From the NCBI GenBank assembly GCA_030737835.1, contig CM060855.1, positions 6,487,786 to 6,551,785 of the forward strand: 64,000 bases of DNA, in the 5' to 3' direction. Every line of letters begins with the position of its first letter. Position 1 is the stretch's first letter. The notes beneath the pieces were generated by a model that did not search any database, had not been told where the DNA came from, and saw only the letters and a list, made by a program, of their open reading frames with translations. Shown here piece by piece: positions 19,881-32,500 of this stretch. The DNA comes from Acorus gramineus. Its lineage: Eukaryota; Streptophyta; Magnoliopsida; Acorales; Acoraceae. Both the position numbers and the translations under genes were made by a program.

Positions 19881-22273
19881 CTGAATCGGCACATTCACAA
19901 GGACTGTAACTTAGATTTTTACAGTATATACCAATGTTCAAACCGTCCATAAAAAAAAAAAATCTGTTATTTAACACAGCTTTAATTTAATTTTTATACT
20001 TAAGTTTCAATGTTAATCACAGTAAATTTATTGAGTCTTGTTTTAGATGATAAAAAATAAGCAAAAAGTTATAATTTTTTTTTAAAATCAAGTAAAATAT
20101 CTCTAGCAATCTTATCTTGTTTTTTCATCTGTAACAATAGTATAATCTAAATTGATTTAATTAACTTTATCCCATCGAATATTTAAACTCTTCAAACTCT
20201 TCCTCACCTCTATTTTAGTGTTTCACACTCTTATATTACTTGAAAAGGATTTAAATATTTTACATATTTGAGCACCGATCAACAATTAACATCATAAAAA
20301 ATTAGCATTCTTATATTTTAGAAATTCTTTTTAAATGTTCTAAAATTTTAAAAGATTTGAAAATTTTAGGTCATTTTTTATTGGAAAAAATTAAATAATT
20401 TCTTTTAGTATAATTCTTAAAGGATGAAAGACCTCCAAAATTTAACATTGCATAAAATATTGTAAAATTTAAGAATATATTAATACTATTCAGGAGTTTT
20501 ATTACACTTTTTTCTAACCCAATTCCAACATATCTCGATAGATCTATATATTTCATTAGATATTTCTCAATTTCTATAAATAGATTCAAATAATTCATTA
20601 ATGTATGTACCTTTTTTTTTCCTTATAAAAACACATAAATGAGATATTATTTTAAAAAATTTAAAACAGATGAATTAAAATTGAGAATAAAAAATGACTG
20701 TACGTAACATTTAAATTACTCAATCTTAGTATAATACTCTATAATGAAGTATTTTTCTTAATAATTTATCCTTCTACTTGGTCAAGAAGAAACCCCACTC
20801 CCTTAGCCCCCGTTTGGAACGAAAATAAACCCCCGAATAACCTGGTATAAAGGGGAATAAGGGATAAAGGATGTTTGAAAACATAGAATAGGTAGGATAA
20901 AGTATGCAAGAATAAATTGATATAAAGTGGTATATGGATTCCAACCAACCCTGAAATTAAAGTTATCCTAGTTATTTCATCCAAAGAATATGTAGTCTAC
21001 TGTCAAATCAACTATCACCTCTTATAAATCACATGTCAAATCAACTATTATTATTTTTTCACCTTTTATAAATCTTTATCTATATTTTATTCACATTTTA
21101 CCCAATATAACATTTATTCTTACGTTTACCAACGAGAATAATTCAAAACACAACCAAATACAAAATCACTTTATACTTACTTTAAGTCAGAATAAATATA
21201 TATCTAAGATAATATATATCTTTTTTATAAACCAAAAGATAAAATAAAATACCAAAAAAAATATAAATAAAATAAGTATATAACAAGCAAAGATAAAGTA
21301 AGTAATGAAAAAAGTACAAGTTTATAAATATGAAATAAAAAATCAATGACAGCAATAAATCCAATAAAATGAAAAATAAAATAATTCTTCTGTAATTTAA
21401 GGGCAGACATTGCAACATATTTTGACTATTTTTTTTTTGAAAAATTACATATTGGACTAATTTATAGGGACTACAACTAGGTAATGCGGGTACATCGCCC
21501 TGACAGGTTTTATGCAACAACCAATCGGGACCCCCCAACATTATTATAAATAACGATCACCAAGAGAAATTTGAACTGCCTCATACACTCCAAGCTATAA
21601 TTATGTATAAGCATGCAAATATTGTGTTTCTTCACATTCCTTTACCAATGGCCAGTGCCTCCTATTTATTGTCAAATACTATGTCACAAGCGTTATTCAC
21701 TAATCTAATTTTAAAGTGTAATACCCATGATATTTACTAGTCTAATTTTAAGTGTAATACCCAATGCAATCAAGGCCTCCTACATGATCAGTATAGTAAC
21801 ATTGATCTTCATGCTCGATCACTGTCTATTGAAACACCCAAAAAATTTACATTACAAATCATCCATTCTTGAGTTGCTTCTTAATAAAATAATAATCCTA
21901 TGCAAGATTTTCAATCCACGGAAACTACCACAACTAATTTATGACAAAGCTTAAAGGAAACAAACAAACCAAAACAAGAACTTAAATTGTTAAACAGTCC
22001 AGTGGTCTAAATTTAATGGTCCAATGACAGCGAAAAGCAAAAGTAACGCGACTCCATAGACAAAGCATGACAGCTTAATATTTCCAATTCAAGATATAGG
22101 GTATAAATGATTAGAACCCTCCAATTTTTAATAGTATAATGCTTTTTACCTTAAAATTAATAGGACAAAATTACAGACAGACCCTTTAATTTTCAAAGTT
22201 GCATGCTTCATAAAAAAAAAATCAAAATAAAATAAGTATACTAATAAATGGTATAAATCCACTTATAAAAAAA
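19881..22273. other. AT-rich intergenic region without a recognised gene
   Basis: Only A/T-rich low-complexity sequence and one MITE-like element (20805-21190) are visible. Open stretches on the minus strand (for example 21182-21541) are Phe/Leu/Tyr-rich products of poly-A/T and show no domain. Confidence 0.5.
20805..21190. mobile_element. MITE related to the PEX10-intron element family
   Basis: The left end reads cccccgtttggaacgaa, followed by 'gaataacctggtataaagggg' and 'ataaagtggtatatgg'. The interior and right part carry 'ttataaatcacatgtcaaat', 'aacgagaataattcaaaaca' and 'caaccaaatacaaaatcac'. The same words in the same order occur in the 12991-14017 element ('taaagtggaataagacc', 'gagaataactaaaaatac', 'aaccaaacaaaaaatgac'). 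The termini are less well preserved. Confidence 0.5.
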
Positions 22274-22774
22274 GGAAAAAATCCATATAACCCCCTGTAA
22301 TCTTCCTGATATCCATATAATCCCCTCTAATCTCAATATATCCATATAACCCTCTATAAACAAATCATAAATACAAATAACCCCCCGTGGTTCGAAATTT
22401 AATTTTTAATAGAATTATAATATTTTGAACATATTGCGTTATCTAAACCATGGTTAACAAATATATATTCTTTTAACCCTCTAAAAATAATCAATACTTC
22501 AAAAAAAAAAAATCTAAAAAAGTGTAAAATTAAAAATATGAGGGTTTTTATTTAAGTATTGACTGTTTTTCAGGGGTTAAAATAATACATATTTATTAAT
22601 CATGGTTTAAATATCTCAATATGTCCAAAATATTCTAATTCTATTAAAAAAAAATTTAACCGCAGAGGGTTATTTGCATTTATAGTGTTTACAGGGAGTC
22701 ATATGGATATATTGATATTACAGGGGGTTATATGGATATCAAGAAGATTACAGGGGGTTATATGAATTTTTCCC
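22274..22774. mobile_element. 500-bp MITE with 'AAAATCCATATAACCCCC' inverted ends
   Basis: The left end reads ggaaaaaatccatataaccc, then 'cctgtaatcttcctgatatcc'. The right end, as reverse complement from 22774, reads gggaaaaattcatataaccc, then 'cctgtaatcttcttgatatcc'. The inverted repeat continues inward for more than 100 bp ('aaatacaaataaccccc' against 'gggttatttgcatttatag'). There is no coding sequence. Further members or ends are at 23742, 42876 and 49771. Confidence 0.8.
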
Positions 22775-23029
22775 ATAAAAAAATGACAATTACATATCCG
22801 TCCACGAATATACTATTTCAACTCCCGGTAATTTTTGTCAATGTTATCTACATGGACATTATAAAAAGCACAAAACCGACATTTTACGATCAAGATGGAT
22901 GTCCTAAAAAGGCAGTGGTTTTCCCTTTTCTGGATAGCGAATTAGAGATCGCTTTAATTAAAAATAATACTATTTAAAAGAATATTCACTCCTAAAAGAC
23001 ATTATTTCATAAATAAAAAAGCTTTCAAA

Positions 23030-23285
23030 AAGCTTCTTTTAGTTTTCAGACCCTGTAAACATGCCTATTTAAGGATCAAGCTCTCACTTCTCCATATTTT
23101 GATTTTAGTCCCCATATTTAAAAGAAATGTTCATTTAAGAATAGGTCCCTCCCAGAAACTAAAAAGGAACATATCCTTTAAATCTAGAAACTAAAACTAA
23201 AATATGAAGAAATAAATGATCAATCATTAAATCTTATGATTTATAATGACTTAAAAGTAAAAAACCCTTTAAAATATCAATGCGT
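23030..23285. repeat. Dispersed repeat shared with 57457-57535
   Basis: The phrase 'aactaaaatatgaagaa', followed by 'gatcaatcattaaatcttatg', 'atgacttaaaagtaaaaaac' (23190-23270), matches 'aactaaaatatgaagaag', 'gatcactaaatcatatg', 'gggacttaaaaataaaaaac' at 57457-57535. The upstream 'catattttgattttagt' (23093-23109) is an inverted copy of the same words, suggesting a small inverted-repeat element. Confidence 0.5.
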
Positions 23286-23710
23286 TCAATATTTGATACA
23301 CCAGACAATCTAGACCCAAAAAAAGAAGAAAAAAAAACTATCTTTGCGTGTGAACGGTAGTACCCATCTACACAGACCATGCATATATTAATGAATCGTG
23401 ACCATGATTACATTGGAACGGGTCCTAAGTTCCTAACACTACTTTGCTAGTGCAATACATGCAATCTTATTAGATAGGCATAAAATTAAAATATATGAAT
23501 AACAATGCGATCTTATACAAAGAAAAAGGAAGCAAATGCAACATTTAAAAGTAGAAGACGATGGAGCTTAAAATATTAGCATTAAAAAAAATCCTCAACT
23601 GGCAAATAAATAAATCAACTTTTGGCGAGTGATTATGATCAGAAAGATGATACTTTCTCTAATCTTGAGGCGCTGCTCTGTGAGCAATTTTACCTGAGCA
23701 TAACCAGATC

Positions 23711-23734
23711 TCACTTAACAGTGATATCACCATT
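23711..23734 (-). other. Possible short terminal exon (speculative)
   Basis: On the minus strand a pyrimidine-rich tract and AG (23735-23736) precede NGDITVK and a stop. It would join in phase to a 35-nt exon candidate at 26152-26186 (IVAVGVPKLVK), which itself follows a good donor at 26532 just behind the PQT3-like stop codon. This could be 3'-UTR splicing of the PQT3-like gene, or chance. Confidence 0.15.
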
Positions 23735-23741
23735 CTTTGTT

Positions 23742-23840
23742 GGGAAAAATCCATACAACCCCCTGGAATCTGACTGAAATCCATATAACCTCCTGAAGTT
23801 TCTTAAAATCCAAATAACCCCCTAAAAATATCTCTCATAA
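23742..23840 (+). mobile_element. Solo end of the 'AAATCCATATAACCCCC' MITE family
   Basis: The sequence gggaaaaatccatacaaccc, then 'ctggaatctgactgaaatcc' and 'atataacctcctgaag', matches the left end of the 22274 element. No matching right end was found nearby, so it is a truncated copy. Confidence 0.6.
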
Positions 23841-26151
23841 ATATGGCATATTAATTTCTAGGCACCACAGTCCCACCTCTTGGCAGGTGGATAAATGTAC
23901 CCTTTCTTCATCAAAGTGTCTTAAGTTTGAGTGTTTCAACAGGCTTAATAAATGGGTTAGTAATTAGTATTGGACATCCTGACAAAACCAAACATTATTT
24001 TTTATATACCTCGACATCTTTACATCCCTTTTGTCTGAGAGGTGTGGAAATGCTAATAAGGAAACAATAAATTGTTATTGACCCTATTGGGAAAACCACC
24101 ATTAATCTATGCTCAGGAACTCTGCACGGAATACCACAAGGTCTCACAGGAAATAATGTACTTGGAAAAACCTCATGGCCTATACTGCATGGCTATGAAA
24201 CCAATTCAACATGACTTGTATCCAAGCAACCAATTTTAGATATAATAAATACCCGGGAATCCCACAAGGTAAAGACAATGATCCATGCAAATCAGTTTTA
24301 GCCATGTAATCAAATTCACAAATATGAAACAGATATTCCTCAAAAGGAAGGGTCTATTAATAAAAACTTCAGATTTCAAATAAAGAACTCTTTTTTTTTT
24401 TTTTATCAAGGGAAGGGGGTCTTAAGGAGTCAAATGGATAAAAGGGGGGGAAATGTGAAAACAAGAGAAATGTTGAAAAACTGTCAGCAATATAAATTCT
24501 AGCTTGCTTAGATATTTGAGTAGAGGCATGTTAAAGAAAGAAGATATGTTGGATGGTAACCAACAATGAAGAGCAAACACAATATAACAATAAACTAATA
24601 ACTTGACAAAAAAATTATATCTGAACAACCCATAATCTAATAAAATATCTGTTACTTGAAAATTCTACTCATATTTTTACATTAAAAGCTATAATGAGTG
24701 CCTTCTAGAAGTGCCAAATCAAATTCATTTGTTGATATAATTCAGCTCTTAGAAGCTTCAGGGGGTTTTTGCCTTACGGGAAAAAAAAGCTTGACTGTTA
24801 CTGAGATGATGAAAACATATTTTTAAGCTTTATCTAGGTCTTGTGCCCATTTTTTGGTGGTGCAAGCTGTTAGATTTAGGAATTGGGGAGAATGATCAAT
24901 CTTCTCATTAACGATCAACACAAATATACAATACCAAAAAGAAAAGATAAAAGGTCTAAACTAAACATGAAAAAGGAAAGACTAGAATACCCTAAGGTAT
25001 GTACAATATCTCTAGCATTGCTATAACTTATGTAATAATATGGAGGTGTTGCTGATCTCCCTGACAAAACTAAAATTAAGAGATTTTTATTTTGTGGGTA
25101 AAAAGGAAAAATCTTGACATTATCAAAAGAACTTCTCATTTCAAATCAACAAGAATTTCAAAATATCATCTAACAAACCTGTTTGATGGCACATTTAATA
25201 TCGAAATGCAAAGTAGACCCATCAAAATGGAACCATAATAAAGACTAGTTCACACTTTCAACATGGTAACAAATAAGCAAAGGAACAATATCATGTAATT
25301 TTTTAAAAAAGCTGACAGAAAATATCTTAATTAATAAAATACAGGCTCCCGTTTGCATAATTATGGTTCACTGGGGGTGTTTGGAAACACAAATTGGGGG
25401 ATTCTGTCTTTGAAGGAAGCCAAGAGCTGCAAACTGTTTCCAAATACCCCCAACCTTTAATTATTAATTGGAAAGCGTGACTCAACTTTCTATTTATAAA
25501 TGTCCCTTCAATGCAGCTTTTCAAAAAGCAAAAAAGGTATGCTCTCTGGTAATCAATTTTTAAAACAAAATATGTAAGCTTTCTGTGAATCAAACCGTGT
25601 TCCCAAACACCCCCTAACATAAAAATTGCCAGGAGAATCATGAGAATTTTTATCATACCAAAAACTAAAGCGACTGAGAGAATTTACGAAATCACTCAAC
25701 TACGAATTATATATCTACTCAGAGACTTATCTTCATTTATTGTGTGTTCAGAATAAAATGATAAAATTAGTAGCAAAAACTCATTTTTGTAAAAATTTCA
25801 TATACCTTGAACCTCGTTTTTAGTAAATTTCCTCTAGCTTACATCTCATTTTTCATAACATTTACCAACAAGAAGTATGCAAAACCTGCGTGCTTTGCCT
25901 TTGGAAATCACATTGAATACACCCTATATAAGATTATCATGTTATACGTAAAACACACTGAGTATGTAACTTCACATCATTGCATAAAATTGCCCATTTA
26001 AATTACACACACATAAACAAGTGCTGACATGTGGAGGTGGGGTGTTTTTTTTAATGTATGTTTTTTTTTCTTTTTTTCTGGTAATTAAATGTGTGTTTAG
26101 GGGGAAGGATTGGCTATTTTGACGAAAACTCAATGACAGAAAAGTACGTAC
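23841..26151. other. AT-rich stretch 3' of the PQT3-like gene
   Basis: No recognised gene is seen. It holds a small inverted-repeat element (25373-25614) and poly-A/T tracts. Open stretches (for example 25327-25656 minus) are explained by that element and have no domain. Confidence 0.4.
25373..25614. mobile_element. 242-bp MITE with GGGGGTGTTTGG ends
   Basis: The left end gggggtgtttggaaacac (25373-25390) and the right end, read as reverse complement, gggggtgtttgggaacac, are near-perfect 18-bp inverted repeats. A further internal 'ccaaatacccccaacc' lies at 25441-25456. The size, ends and lack of coding sequence fit a hAT or Harbinger MITE; the target duplication is not clear. Confidence 0.75.
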
Positions 26152-26554
26152 CTTTACCAGCTTTGGCACTCCCACAGCGACGATGCCTGGCCACAGCCAA
26201 TAGTCATTAAAAAAAGAATCAAAACAGAGAATGTAAGAACAGAAAAGATAACAAAGGTCAATCATGAATGTTCCTTCAAAATGTCCACCCGGTACCTAAA
26301 ATATCTGAACAAACAGAATAAACAAGATAAACAAATCATTGGGCATTAGATTTAATTCCTGTCACATATCTAGAGAAGTTCCCCCGCCTTCATAAATCTG
26401 TAACTATTAGCCAGCGAGCAGATGGTAACAGATTCAACAAACTGACTTGTCACAAATATTTGAACTAATAAACGAAGATCGTATCAATCAAAGGGAGATG
26501 AAAGGATTTTCGAACCAATATATACATTTACCTGATGCATGTCCACTATAACCA

Positions 26555-29500
26555 CTAATTGAAGCTTTCCTTGCATTTGTGATAGTGATACTCTTCCTCA
26601 TCATCCTTGTCAAAGCCATCAAACATCTCCCACCTGTTACTTATCAATCGGTCATCTTGGGTATTTACCTTCTGCATGGGGTGCCTGGACTTGTGGCTGT
26701 CTTTTTTCTCTCTACGGTGCCTTTTTCTTTCATTGGCCATGTTGGGTTCTGAACCTGAATCTGAGTCTGAGTGGCAGTATCGTTTCCGGCGGTGTTTCTT
26801 TGCTTCAGTGTCAACCCTTTTTCTATCATCAAGAATATCTTTCTGGCATCGATGATGAGTCTTCTTGCCACAATCACTGTTATGTTTCTTAGATCTTCTG
26901 TGATGGTGTTTATTTCTCTCTCTAGTATGATAGTCAGAATCATCAGACATCTCTTCAGCTTCCATGTCTGATTTCTCTGAGTAATATCCCCTGTGATCTC
27001 GTCCAGAACCAGATAAATGAGAGGACTTCTCATGTTCTCGTTGAACTGAATGTATATCTTCATAGTCTGACGTAAAATTGGACCTCTGATGGGACGAACT
27101 GTACGAGCGTCGATCAAGTGAATGCTTCTTAAGCTGCCTGTGATACTCCTCTCGAGAGCTGCTTTTAGCAGGTTGTTTATTTGATTGAGGGTTATAGTCG
27201 CGCGATCTTCGTGGTTCATCATGGTAATAATCTTGAGCAAGACCATCTAGTGAATGTTCTCTTAAAACACAATACCAAAAAAAAGGAAAAAAATTACTTT
27301 GTTTAACTAAAGAAATCTTCCAACAAAGCATTACAAAAATAACCTAGGGCTCATGATATAATGCTTCCCATTGAATTCAAAATCCGACATAACCGTTGTA
27401 CATGGAAGAAACAATCATATATTTGACATGACATTTAAGCAAGAATTCGATACTAGTTATTACAGGATATACGAACGAACATGTCTCTGAAGCTCAGGGA
27501 CTAATGGATTCAAGAAAAAAAAATTAGGCTCCACACATGGGGGATCATGGAAACGTGGCTTTTGAGAATCCATTTGAATTTCTCTGGAAATGTGACTTTA
27601 AAAAATTATTGAAACTTAATTATGATATTTTTCAAGTAACATCAAAGTGTTAAGTTGGACCTGGATCCAAAAATTAAGATTTGTTGGAGAGGATTTACCG
27701 ATTTAACTGTCCAAAAGATTAAAACTCCATTACAATCCAGTTGGTACAATATTCTCTATTTCTACCAAGTCAAAATATTGGATTAAAGCAATATTTTTCA
27801 AAGCTTATCAGTACTGATTTGTTTGAAACACCAATGGTCTGAAAGGGGTATTTAGAAAGAAATTAAACATAATGGGAAAAACAGCATAGCAAATAAATAT
27901 ACTATATAGTGACCAAGTATTCTTAAAGGCTAAAGCTGACCCTAAATGTTAGAAAAACCATAGGGTAATTATGGTGCACAAAACACAACAACAACAAAAA
28001 AAATTGATGCTCATGCGTGCAAGTATCATGCCTAAAAATATGGTTATACGAATAAAATTTAAGGTGAAATAGCAATCAATATTAGCACAGGACGTCAGAT
28101 AATGTTGGACCATATTTCAAAATCATAATCTGGGGTGAGTACCTATCAAGATTGCCAGAGTGAGTATTATGCTGATATTCTTTATGATGATGCCCCGCTA
28201 ACTCAATAGAAGTAGGATGAAATTCTCCTCTAGATACCACTGGAGATGCCAAACTTCCCATCCTATAACAAACATTGGCAGACATCTCAGCAGGTCTATA
28301 ATTGCATACACACACACACACACAACAGAAGGCATACTAAATTTATGGAGAAACACCCTGTCATCTACAAACAGAAAAGAGAACAGGAAACTCTTAGATT
28401 TAAAGAAAGAAAATTTACCATGGTACTGGCAAGCCACCATACATAGATGGCATGTAGGAAGGAACCCCATAGGGTGTAACCGGGACCATCCTAGGATCAA
28501 AAGACATCATCCCAGGGGTTCCATATATATTTGCATAAGACCTCATAGGGGGGTATGATCCCCCAGGCCAATAGCTTGGTCCAAATGTGGACACACCACC
28601 ATGGAATGCGGCATCTGTTAAAAAAATGACATGTAAAGATCAGAAGATCACAAAACTTTGAACCGAAGCATGCATTTGTTCACTTATAAAATGTTAAAAA
28701 AGGCAACATTTATTTACCTCTTTGAAGCATAGCATTAGACAATGAAGCAGCAGGGCAATCTCTAACCAGATGGTCTGGAGAACCACACATGTAACAATTA
28801 CGCTCACCCTGCTTCACAAAACAGACCATGTATTTAAATTAAATTTCAGAAATTAGCAACCAAATAATTGCAGCATAAATTACAAACTGCAAAGCATTTC
28901 ACCATTTCCGGTGGCCTAAAAGTCCTGAAAAAAGAATAAAGGCACACAGGAAACAGAAATTGCACCAAATTATGACAGGCTGATCTAAAAAATACAGTTC
29001 AAAATTTGGCACAAACTGCTTTGATTAAAAGAACTGCAATGGCACACAAGTAGAAAGCATTTATCAAACAAAATATTGATTTTGATAGAGATGTCAAAGA
29101 CAATATGAAACATTACAACAGACATTAAGCCCTAATTTTATGTGAGAAATAAGAGCCCAATAGGGAGGGAAAATAACAAAATAAAAACATGTTTTGTTAG
29201 GATGGATAAAACCTGATAGCTATGCTTGGATACATTAGAATAAGCCAAGGAGCTGGAATAGCCTATTCATGACCCAAAAAAAACACAAAAGACAAAAATA
29301 ATGATGACAGAATAAAAAAAATGCAACCAAACATAAACTACACAAATAACTATGTATCCCAATATACTAATCTATCCCAGATAAGACAATGTCGCACCAC
29401 CTAAGTGCACTTCGAAATGCAGATGGATGGACTGCATAATTAAGACAGCAAAGCAAATTTGACAGTTTGACGTGAAGAAAGATATCATGATGCAAAACAA

Positions 29501-32500
29501 GTGATGCACCATCCATATAATGTATAAGCATCCTAGGACATTCTACAATCTACACCAGGAAAGCTAAATTGTAATGACTAAATAAAGTGGCCAGGCACAT
29601 TATCAGAGTAGTATTTGGATTACAGTAAAGTTCAGAACCTAATAAAAAATTAAAATTAATATGAATAGACTAAAATGAAAATTAATAAACAAGAAAATAT
29701 ATAGAGAGAAAAAGACTCAGTAGAAAAACAAAAAACTCTAAAAATTAATTACCTTTTTGTATTTATTTCCCACCACAGAATTTCCTGTTCCATCTAAAAG
29801 AAATCACTCTGTCATATTAATGGCCAGATGAACCATCCAAGTCTCTAAGACACAAGTGCCCATGATTGTGTTAAAGATCTTACCTGAAGTATTAGCATGC
29901 AATCCTTTCTTTTTCCTATTAACAACATTTCCTAGAGCACAATGAAAAGCTTGCAAAAGTTAATAAGCTAATCATGAACCAAGCACCTCCAAGAATATCA
30001 AAAGCTTTATAAAAATGGAAGTTTAGAATGCAATTAAATGCAGACATTAAAAATGTACTAGCTGAGTGGTCATGCATATTCCGTGTCTCTATGATGAACC
30101 AAGCACCTCCAAGAATATCAAAAACTTTATAAAAATGGAAGTTTAGAATGCAATTAAATGCAGACATTAAAAATGTACTAGCTTAGTGGTCATGCAGATT
30201 CTGTGTCTCTATGACAACCAAAATCAATTATGGCAAAAATAGAAACAAATAGCCACATATCAAAAGCACATGGCAAAGAACAAGTAATAGGACAATGTAA
30301 ATAATGCTAATGCTACATTACTGATGCCACTTTGCTGTACAATTCCATTCAAAAACTCTAAACCTGAGATTCAAGTGCCTTCCTTCGGATTTAAGATCCT
30401 AAATGCTACCATGGCAAAAGGTGGGTAAAGAACCAAAGAACAGGAAGAGAAGGGAAGATGAAAATTCTTGAGTTGTTAACTGTGTAAAAGGAAGCACGGG
30501 TCAGGAAACAAAATAAGAATCAAAGTGTAAGATTCCTATTTCTTATGCCCTATGGGTAAAGTTTTTGGCAGATTTCAAGCACCTATTATTTTACAGGATT
30601 CTTAAAGTATTTTCATTTTCAAATTAAAGTTTGAATATGCAATATGTAAGGCAACAGACAAAATTTGATGCAAGCTCTATCAAGATACATGACATTCAAA
30701 GGAAAAGCCACTAAGTCAGAAGGAAAATAAATATCTTCTTGCATGTCAGAGAGAGATCCTTGAGGGTTAATTGCTTGGAGCAATGGTAAGGAGTCTTAAG
30801 AACAGCCATTTGATCAAAAGAAAAATGCTGAAGGACTGTATCCAATCCTGCACCCCCCACCCCCCCCCCCCCCCCCCCCCCCCCGGGGGGACTCTGTTAT
30901 ATGCAAGACAGCTCAGGTTATTAACCTTTTTTTTTTTATCATTGGGGGCATTTCAAAGGAGGGGTCTCAGAAATAAGTACTTCTGTTAAATGTGCTTCAG
31001 GACTTAAGGTGATGGACTGCCTGGCTAACAAAACCATTGAACATTTCTCATTCAGGACTTAATGTTAATGATTGCTAAAAAAGACAATACGTAAGAAGAA
31101 AGGGAAAAAAGTTACGTCCTAGAAATAGCAAATTAATGTTGCATATAAACAAGAAAATAACAAGCGAAACAATGGAATATGGATAGAGGTGGATCAATTT
31201 GACCTATAAAACTGATATTTCGCCCTTACCTTCCTCACTTCGCAGCAGATTCTGGGGTAACTTTGAGTGCTTCCCATGGCCTTCGTCATCAGCCATTTGT
31301 TTCAACCTTTGCTGGGAGCTATCAATATATCCAGGACAAGCAATGGCGTTCTTCTCATCATTCTCTTTGATCTGCTTCATCTTCAGTAGTGCAGAGGATG
31401 ATTTCATGGATCTACCCGTATTTAGATGAATAATACGTGAAGTGGTGCCTGCAACCTCTCCCTTGTTCCTGGCCAGCGACTCACCTGCAGATTCTGTTAC
31501 AACCAGATTGGATCCTTTCCCTGTTGCAGAGGGAGAATGCGGCAATATGGGCTCTCGTTGGCGAATAGAAATAGCACAAGACACTTCTTTGGCCCGAATT
31601 CCTGATTCCCCATCTATGTTTTATAAAGGAAACATGAAGATATAAGAATTGAAAGATAAAAAAACTGTTGGTTTTTGTTCATTTATAAAATTTACGTACC
31701 AGGCACATATTTAGTCATTATTTTGTCCGAACCACTAAGAGGCATTTGAGCCTCAAGGAAATGCTCAATTGCCTGTCTAAGTGACAGATTTGGAAGCAGA
31801 TCTTTGACTCTAAACTTTGTAGAAGAACATTTCGGGCATCGTTCTTTCTCAACCAACTCCAAGCGAATACCTGAAGTATCATGACATGTACAACATAAAA
31901 ACATGTTAATAGAAAAAAGAAAACTTCCATAAAGCTTTTTGGTTTTCCAATACTTCCACTTATCTTTTTCAGAAAATATCACTTACTGGTATTATGCCTA
32001 TCCTACTTAAGAACTGTCCTTCACAATATGCACGTAAATTCCCTTATATAATTCTACACATGTTCTTCCTCCGTTTAATAAAGCATGCATGATCACAGCA
32101 TCCCAAGATTACCAGGAATCAATTGTCTGAATCTATCCAAATAGTTTTGTGCTCAAATAACTGAAGAAGATAGCTTGAAATCAAGATGTACCCCCTATTG
32201 GATGTATAGCATGGGCCCAAAAGAAAAGAAAATGAGAAAATGTGATGATTCCTTACAAGCATTTCCTTCAACTAGAATTACAGTCAGGAACTTAGGATTT
32301 AAATTATGTATGTACGTAATTCAGGATGAAATGTAGAAGAATAATGAAATAATAAAACTAGAATAAAAAAATACATTACATCAACATTACCAAACAACTC
32401 TCCAGTGAACTTACATCTGTCACAAAAACTATGCTGGCAGCATGGAATCATCACAGCCTCGTTGAAAATTTTGTTGCAAAGAGAGCATCTCAATTCTGCC

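Noticed and set aside
21420-21545. GC-richer block with 'gggtacatcgccctgacagg' considered as a tRNA or SINE
   Set aside because: No A/B box pair at proper spacing and no cloverleaf could be drawn.
26607-27246. Open frames on both strands opposite or offset to the large 3' exon
   Set aside because: They are shadows of the Arg/Ser-rich last exon of the PQT3-like gene; the main frame carries the family's sequence pattern.
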